Assembly (NCBI GenBank): GCA_964492235.1 | Contig: CAZBJQ010000056.1 | Location: 1-16,666, forward strand | DNA length: 16,666 nucleotides | From: PFL42 sp964492235 | GTDB taxonomy: Bacteria > Chloroflexota > Anaerolineae > Anaerolineales > E44-bin32 | Direction: 5' to 3' | In this document: piece by piece, positions 12,966 through 16,666 of the stretch | Numbering within the stretch: position 1 is the first letter of the stretch | Layout of the letters: every line of letters begins with the position of its first letter | Notes under the pieces: generated by a model | Told to the model about the DNA's origin: nothing | Database searches by the model: none | What the model saw: the letters and a program-made list of their open reading frames with translations, nothing else | Translations under genes and position numbers: made by a program

Positions 12966-13268
12966 GAGATTGCGGAAAGACACATCGCCCACCTCACCGC
13001 CCACCCCTCGCGACACCTGCACCCCGCTCTTCCAGGGTGCTCCGTGAGGCGAAGCCGAGGGGCTCTCCGCCGAGAGCCGGCGCGAACAGCAACGGGCCTT
13101 CGCTACGGGATGCTTCGCGATCGCTACGGGCGGCTCCGCGCGGGGTGGAAGATCTGGGGGAGGGGTCAGGGGTGGGGGCCCCGCCATACGCTCCGCCTTT
13201 TTCCGTAGCCTGCTAGCGGCCCGGGCGGACCTGCACGGCGAAAGGCGAAGCAGTTTCCAGGAGCACAA
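12966..13268. repeat. Repeat-like, non-coding spacer inside the gene set
   Basis: About 300 bp without a convincing gene. It contains a perfect hairpin, GGCTCTC (13061-13067) with GAGAGCC (13072-13078); two copies of CGCTACGGG (13101-13109 and 13122-13130) separated by a GC-rich spacer; and a G-rich block at 13156-13178. This mix resembles dispersed palindromic repeats of GC-rich genomes more than a plain leader, so it may be an inserted repeat element. Copies elsewhere in the genome cannot be judged from here. AGGAG at 13259-13263 is the ribosome-binding site of the polymerase gene. Confidence 0.45.
13156..13178 (+). promoter_or_regulatory. Strong G-quadruplex motif before the polymerase gene
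   Basis: Four runs of four or more G (13156-13160, 13162-13165, 13169-13172, 13174-13178) are joined by loops of A, TCA and T. Such short loops and four-layer stacks favour a very stable quadruplex. It is on the coding strand, so it could form in the mRNA about 90 nt before the polymerase start as well as in DNA. An effect on expression or replication is inferred. Confidence 0.55.
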
Positions 13269-15668
13269 GTGTCCACTCTCTTTGGTTGGCTGTTCGATGT
13301 CTACCCCTCCGGCGACGGCATGTGCCTGTGGCTGATCGACAACGAAGGCCAGATCCACACTCTGACCGATACCCTCGCCCCGACCTTCTACGTCCGCGGT
13401 CCGCAAGCCGGGCTGCGGGCCCTATGCGAGCACTTGCGCCTGCGCCGTGCTCCGGTCGACCTGCGGCGCACCGAGCGGCGCGACTTGTTCCTTGACCGGG
13501 AGGTGGAGGTCCTGGCCGTGTCGGTCCGCAACCCTGGCCTGCTGCCCTTGCTCTTCCGCCAAGTCGCCGATGCCTTTCCGGCCCTGACATACTACGACGC
13601 CGATATCAGTCTACCCCAGCGCTACGTCCTGGCCCGCGGCCTGTTCCCGCTGGCCTACTGCGCCGCCGAGCACGACCACGGCTGCCTGCACCGGATCGAG
13701 GCGCTCGACACTCCCTGGGACACTGATTACCGCCTGCCGCCGCTGCGGGTGATGGCGCTGCGCCTGTCGGGCGAATTGCGCGATCCCGCCCGCGGCCACC
13801 GCGGCGACCTGCTGGTGGACGTCGACGGCTGCATCCACACCTTCCCACGCCGCGACAGCCGCGCCCTGCTGCTCGGCTTGCGGCACCTGCTCGAGCAGCA
13901 CGACCCGGATCTGCTGGTCACCGCCTACGGCGATTCGTACATCCTGCCGCGCCTGATCCAGCTGGCGGCGCACTACCGCGTCCCACTGCCACTCAACCGC
14001 GATTCCACCCAGCGCGTGGTCCACAAGCCGGCCCGCTCCTACTTCTCCTACGGCCGGGTTGTCTTCCGCGACCAGCAGCACCTGCTGTTCGGCCGCTGGC
14101 ACATCGATCGCCAGAACGCTTTCCTGGCCGACGATTACGGACTCGACGGCACGCTGGAGATCGCCCGCCTGACCGGCCTGCCGGTGCAGACCGTGGCCCG
14201 CGTCTCGACCGGCACTGGCATCAGCGCCATGCAGATCGCCACCGCCCAGCGGCGCGGCGTGCTCGTCCCCTGGCAGAAGCGTCAGCCCGAGTCGCTCAAG
14301 TCGGGGATCGACCTGCTGGTAGCCGACAAGGGCGGTCTGGTCTACCTGCCAATCCCCGGCCTGCATGAATACGTCGCCGAACTGGATTTCTCCGCCATGT
14401 ACCCCAGCATCATGGTGCGTTTCAACCTGTCCCCGGAAACCGTCGGCGCCGCCTGCTGCGACGGCCGTCCCGTGCCCGAACTGGGCACGCTCGTCTGCAC
14501 CCACCGCCAGGGGCTGGTCCCCGAGACTCTGGCGCCGCTGCTCGAGAAGCGCGCCCACTACAAAGCCCTGGTCCGCCAACTCCCCGAGGATGACCCGCGG
14601 CGCGAGACCTATCGCCGGCGCTACTCGGCCCACAAGTGGCTGCTGGTCACTTGCTTCGGCTACCTTGGATACAAGAACGCCCGCTTCGGCCGGATCGAGG
14701 CCCATGAGGCCGTCACCGCCTACGGGCGCGAAGTGCTGCTGCAGGCCAAGGAGATAGCCGAGGCTCACGGCTTCCGCCTCCTGCACGTGTACGTCGACGG
14801 GTTGTGGATTCACAAACCCGGTGTGCGCCGCGCACCGGACTACCAGGGCCTGCTCCAGGAAATCCAGACCCAGACCGGCCTGCACATCGGGCTGGAGGGA
14901 ATCTACCGCTGGCTGGCCTTTTTGCCCTCGCGCACCGAGCCGCGCATCACCGTGGCCAACCGCTACTTCGGCGCCTTCGAGGACGGCAGTCTGAAGATCC
15001 GCGGCATCGAGGCTCGCCGCCACGATACCCCGCGCTTCATCAAGCAGACGCAGCTGGAGATTCTGAACATCCTGGCGCAGGGCGCCAACGCGGCAGGGTT
15101 CCGGCAGGCGCTGCCGGCAGCGGTCGACCACGCCCGCTACAGGCTGCGAATGCTGTTGGCCGGCGAGGTGCCACTGGCTGATCTCGTGATCATGCAGCGC
15201 CTGTCGCGGCCGCCGGTGGAGTATGTCACGCACACCATCACGGCCCAGGCGGCGCGCGAGCTGGTGCAGGCCGGCATCGAGCTCAGCCCGGGCGCCTCTG
15301 TCCGCCTGATCCTGGTGCCAGGGCCGGAAAAAGCACGGGCATGGGAACTGGTCGAGGCGCCGCTGCCTTATGACCGCCCGGCCTATGCCGAGCTGCTGCT
15401 GCGGGCCATCGAGAGCTTGTTTGCCCCCGTCGGCGTCGATCGGGCGACCCTCGACACCTGGGTTCGGGGCAACAGCGGCTACTGGGGACCTCCCGGCACG
15501 TTGCCGCCCGCCGGCGTCGATGCCGGCACGCCGCTGCTGGCGCGCCAGGGGAGGGTCAATGCCAGTCTGAGGCGCGGGCCCGCGCCGCCAACTCGGGCAG
15601 GGATCCCCACCGCCGCGCAGATCGCCGCACACGCCCCTTCGTTCCTACAGGAAGACCGACCGGGCTGA
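13269..15668 (+). CDS. Divergent family-B DNA polymerase (PolB2-like), exonuclease-dead
   Basis: A 799-residue family-B polymerase. Motif A is intact: D373-FSAMYPSI. Motif B keeps K456, but the usual NSxYG reads VTCFG (460-464), followed by the typical GYLGYKNARFG. Motif C, normally YGDTDS, reads VYVDGLW (507-513); aligned on the following strand, D510 replaces the second, metal-binding Asp while the first is Tyr. The KKRY motif is ANRY, followed by the usual RGIEARRHDTP. In the exonuclease region the D-I-E of Exo I is absent (MALRLSGE), and the Exo II site reads TAYGDSYILP (218-227) without its Asp, so no proofreading is expected. These traits fit PolB2-like enzymes, some reported as damage-inducible and error-prone in archaea. 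GTG start with AGGAG 5 nt upstream. Polymerase identity is certain; activity and fidelity are inferred. Confidence 0.88.
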   Translation: MSTLFGWLFDVYPSGDGMCLWLIDNEGQIHTLTDTLAPTFYVRGPQAGLRALCEHLRLRRAPVDLRRTERRDLFLDREVEVLAVSVRNPGLLPLLFRQVADAFPALTYYDADISLPQRYVLARGLFPLAYCAAEHDHGCLHRIEALDTPWDTDYRLPPLRVMALRLSGELRDPARGHRGDLLVDVDGCIHTFPRRDSRALLLGLRHLLEQHDPDLLVTAYGDSYILPRLIQLAAHYRVPLPLNRDSTQRVVHKPARSYFSYGRVVFRDQQHLLFGRWHIDRQNAFLADDYGLDGTLEIARLTGLPVQTVARVSTGTGISAMQIATAQRRGVLVPWQKRQPESLKSGIDLLVADKGGLVYLPIPGLHEYVAELDFSAMYPSIMVRFNLSPETVGAACCDGRPVPELGTLVCTHRQGLVPETLAPLLEKRAHYKALVRQLPEDDPRRETYRRRYSAHKWLLVTCFGYLGYKNARFGRIEAHEAVTAYGREVLLQAKEIAEAHGFRLLHVYVDGLWIHKPGVRRAPDYQGLLQEIQTQTGLHIGLEGIYRWLAFLPSRTEPRITVANRYFGAFEDGSLKIRGIEARRHDTPRFIKQTQLEILNILAQGANAAGFRQALPAAVDHARYRLRMLLAGEVPLADLVIMQRLSRPPVEYVTHTITAQAARELVQAGIELSPGASVRLILVPGPEKARAWELVEAPLPYDRPAYAELLLRAIESLFAPVGVDRATLDTWVRGNSGYWGPPGTLPPAGVDAGTPLLARQGRVNASLRRGPAPPTRAGIPTAAQIAAHAPSFLQEDRPG

Positions 15669-15705
15669 TCGCACCAGCGGCCCCATGCCTGGCGCACAAT
15701 GCAAC

Positions 15706-15737
15706 AGGCGGGATTCGGGCTTCGCCCGTTCCCGCCT
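15706..15737. terminator. Strong hairpin after the polymerase gene
   Basis: AGGCGGGA (15706-15713) pairs with TCCCGCCT (15730-15737), and inside it CGGGC (15716-15720) pairs with GCCCG (15724-15728) across a TTC loop, with a small internal loop between the stems. It lies 38 bp after the polymerase stop and 49 bp after the stop of the convergent DUF4405 gene, so it can serve both transcripts. No T-run is present. Confidence 0.55.
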
Positions 15738-15785
15738 ACGCCCCAAGTCTCCGCAGGTTGATCAGCGAGCAGCCGCTTTCGCATC

Positions 15786-16163
15786 TCACCCAGGAAAGCG
15801 GATACCTGCCTGCGGCGGCTGATGCGCCGTTCGATTCTCGGGCACAGCGGCCAGGACCGGCGCGCCGGCGGCACGCCGCGCAGAGAACGCGCCCAGCACA
15901 TTCCGCTTAACGGTGGCTGCAATCCACTTCCAGTGCACGATCAGGTGAACAACTACACCACCGACCATCGCCAGCCCGAACCACTCGTGCAGACTGCGCC
16001 AACCGTCGCGCGCCAACAGCCAGGACTGCGTCGCCGCCCGCCCACCCTGAAAGCCCGCGCCGGCGAGCCCGAAGAAGAAGACCAATCCTGTCGCCGCGGT
16101 CACCAAAAACGCGGCGGCGATCACGGAGTTCAGCAACAGATTCCATTTCGGCCGGAGTGACAT
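15786..16163 (-). CDS. DUF4405 cytochrome b561-like membrane protein
   Basis: A 125-residue protein with membrane helices at about 10-32 and 60-82 separated by a short exported loop. The pattern KWNLLLNSVIAAAFLVTAAT, a Gly-rich loop, then W-R-S-L-H59-E-W-F-G and V-V-H73-L-I-V-H77-W-K-W-I is that of DUF4405, a two-helix relative of cytochrome b561. The His residues are candidate heme ligands, so electron transfer at the membrane is likely, but this is not shown for this group. The C-terminal 35 residues are Ala/Pro/Arg-rich and soluble. The start is the ATG at 16163, which shares one base with the stop of the upstream gene (TGATG); AAAGG lies 7 nt before it. A longer reading from 16238 would only overlap the upstream gene. 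Confidence 0.8.
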   Translation of the reverse strand: MSLRPKWNLLLNSVIAAAFLVTAATGLVFFFGLAGAGFQGGRAATQSWLLARDGWRSLHEWFGLAMVGGVVVHLIVHWKWIAATVKRNVLGAFSARRAAGAPVLAAVPENRTAHQPPQAGIRFPG

Positions 16164-16666
16164 CAATTCGCCTTTCCCCAGAAGGACCGTCTGGATCCAG
16201 TGGCGGTCGTCGAAGCCCAACGCCCGTCTCCCGCCCACAGTGGGCGTCCGGTTTGATCGCGCAACACGACCGTTGTTCCGGTGGCGACCCGCGTCAGGCT
16301 CTGGACCTCGAACTCAGCGTCTTCCCAGAAGCCGCTGAGTTGGACCTCGTCCCCCGCCAGCAGCAGACCCAGACTCTCCCAGTAGCTTGGCCTCCCCAGC
16401 TCGGCCGTTAGCGATTCACCCTGCGCCGTCTTTACCATCAGCTCGTTTCCGTCGATCGAGACCACCCTCCCGCTGACCTCGGCCCACGCCTCGTCCTCCG
16501 AGCCGGATGGCACAGACGGCGCGGCCCCCGACCGGAGGCCCAGGCCGCCGGCCGGGCCGGCGGAAAGACCATCCGCAACCACAGCCCGGCCAACTCCCTG
16601 GCCCTGAGCCCGGCCCTGCCGCATGGGTACGGTCCCACCCTCGGCCGCCCATCCATCCGGCGCACC
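16163..16666 (-). CDS. OB-fold-like beta-rich protein, N-terminus outside the window
   Basis: The frame is open through the window edge, so the first part of the protein is missing. The visible 167 residues begin with a Gly/Gln/Ala-rich low-complexity segment and then, from SEDEAWAEVSGRVVSIDGNE to the end, form a beta-rich domain: VSGRVVSIDGNELMVKTAQG, GDEVQLSGFWEDAEFEVQSL, TTVVLRDQTGRPLWAG. Alternating short strands with SGxVxxIDGxxLxV and GDxVxLxGF turns suggest an OB-fold or DUF5666-like domain. The ATG at 16624 could be an internal Met. The stop codon overlaps the DUF4405 start by one base, so the two are translationally coupled and probably work together at the membrane, perhaps as part of a redox complex encoded further right. 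Confidence 0.6.
   Translation of the reverse strand, partial: GAPDGWAAEGGTVPMRQGRAQGQGVGRAVVADGLSAGPAGGLGLRSGAAPSVPSGSEDEAWAEVSGRVVSIDGNELMVKTAQGESLTAELGRPSYWESLGLLLAGDEVQLSGFWEDAEFEVQSLTRVATGTTVVLRDQTGRPLWAGDGRWASTTATGSRRSFWGKAN

Noticed and set aside
13611..15632. Long open frame of 673 codons on the minus strand
   Set aside because: It is exactly antisense to the polymerase gene; the product is Gln/Arg/Val-rich with no family pattern. It is a product of high GC codon bias.
1..16666. CRISPR arrays, tRNA or rRNA genes, insertion sequences, prophage
   Set aside because: No regularly spaced repeats, no tRNA- or rRNA-like segments, and no transposase, integrase or phage structural gene was seen.

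Overview
This is GC-rich bacterial chromosomal DNA with no rRNA, tRNA, CRISPR array, insertion sequence or phage genes. The gene content points to an uncultured-type member of the Chloroflexota, probably near Anaerolineae. Evidence for this is two lipoproteins with Thr/Pro-rich spacers carrying Gmad2-type and NBR1-type Ig-like domains, a stand-alone LuxR-type regulator, DUF4013, DUF4203 and DUF4405 membrane proteins, and Gram-positive-style GAAC-N4-GTTC operators. The assignment is inferred from protein families; no marker gene is present.

Layout. From 96 to 2622 (minus strand) lie an isoprenylcysteine-methyltransferase-like membrane protein, a membrane protein made of three internal repeats, and a lipoprotein with two Gmad2 domains. 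A LuxR-type regulator (2704-3183, plus) diverges from them behind a near-consensus promoter whose spacer holds a palindrome. It converges on a DUF4013 membrane protein (minus), which itself diverges from a HEAT-like repeat protein (4022-4768, plus). Next come a DUF3052 protein, a remnant of an aldo/keto reductase, a thioredoxin-type arsenate reductase (arsC) and a broken aquaporin. An arsC-aquaporin pair suggests a decayed arsenic-detoxification unit. An AAC(3)-type acetyltransferase follows and converges, at a perfect hairpin, on a YghO-like GNAT protein. That gene and a PlsC-type acyltransferase diverge from a mirror-symmetric promoter pair. A DUF4203 membrane protein then converges on an NBR1-domain lipoprotein.

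The most interesting region is 12027-15668. An 18-bp palindrome matching the LexA box of Gram-positive bacteria sits just downstream of a promoter and 25 bp before a gene set. The set encodes a RecA/ImuA-like protein with a ruined Walker A motif and a C-terminal QPRLF (possible sliding-clamp motif), a small helical protein overlapping it by one base, and, after a 300-bp repeat-like spacer with a strong G-quadruplex motif, a divergent family-B DNA polymerase. The polymerase lacks the exonuclease residues and has altered motifs B and C but keeps both metal-binding aspartates. I read this as a damage-inducible, error-tolerant polymerase cassette, analogous to imuA-imuB-dnaE2 but built on a PolB2-like enzyme.

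The right edge holds a DUF4405 cytochrome-like membrane protein translationally coupled to an upstream beta-rich protein that runs off the window.
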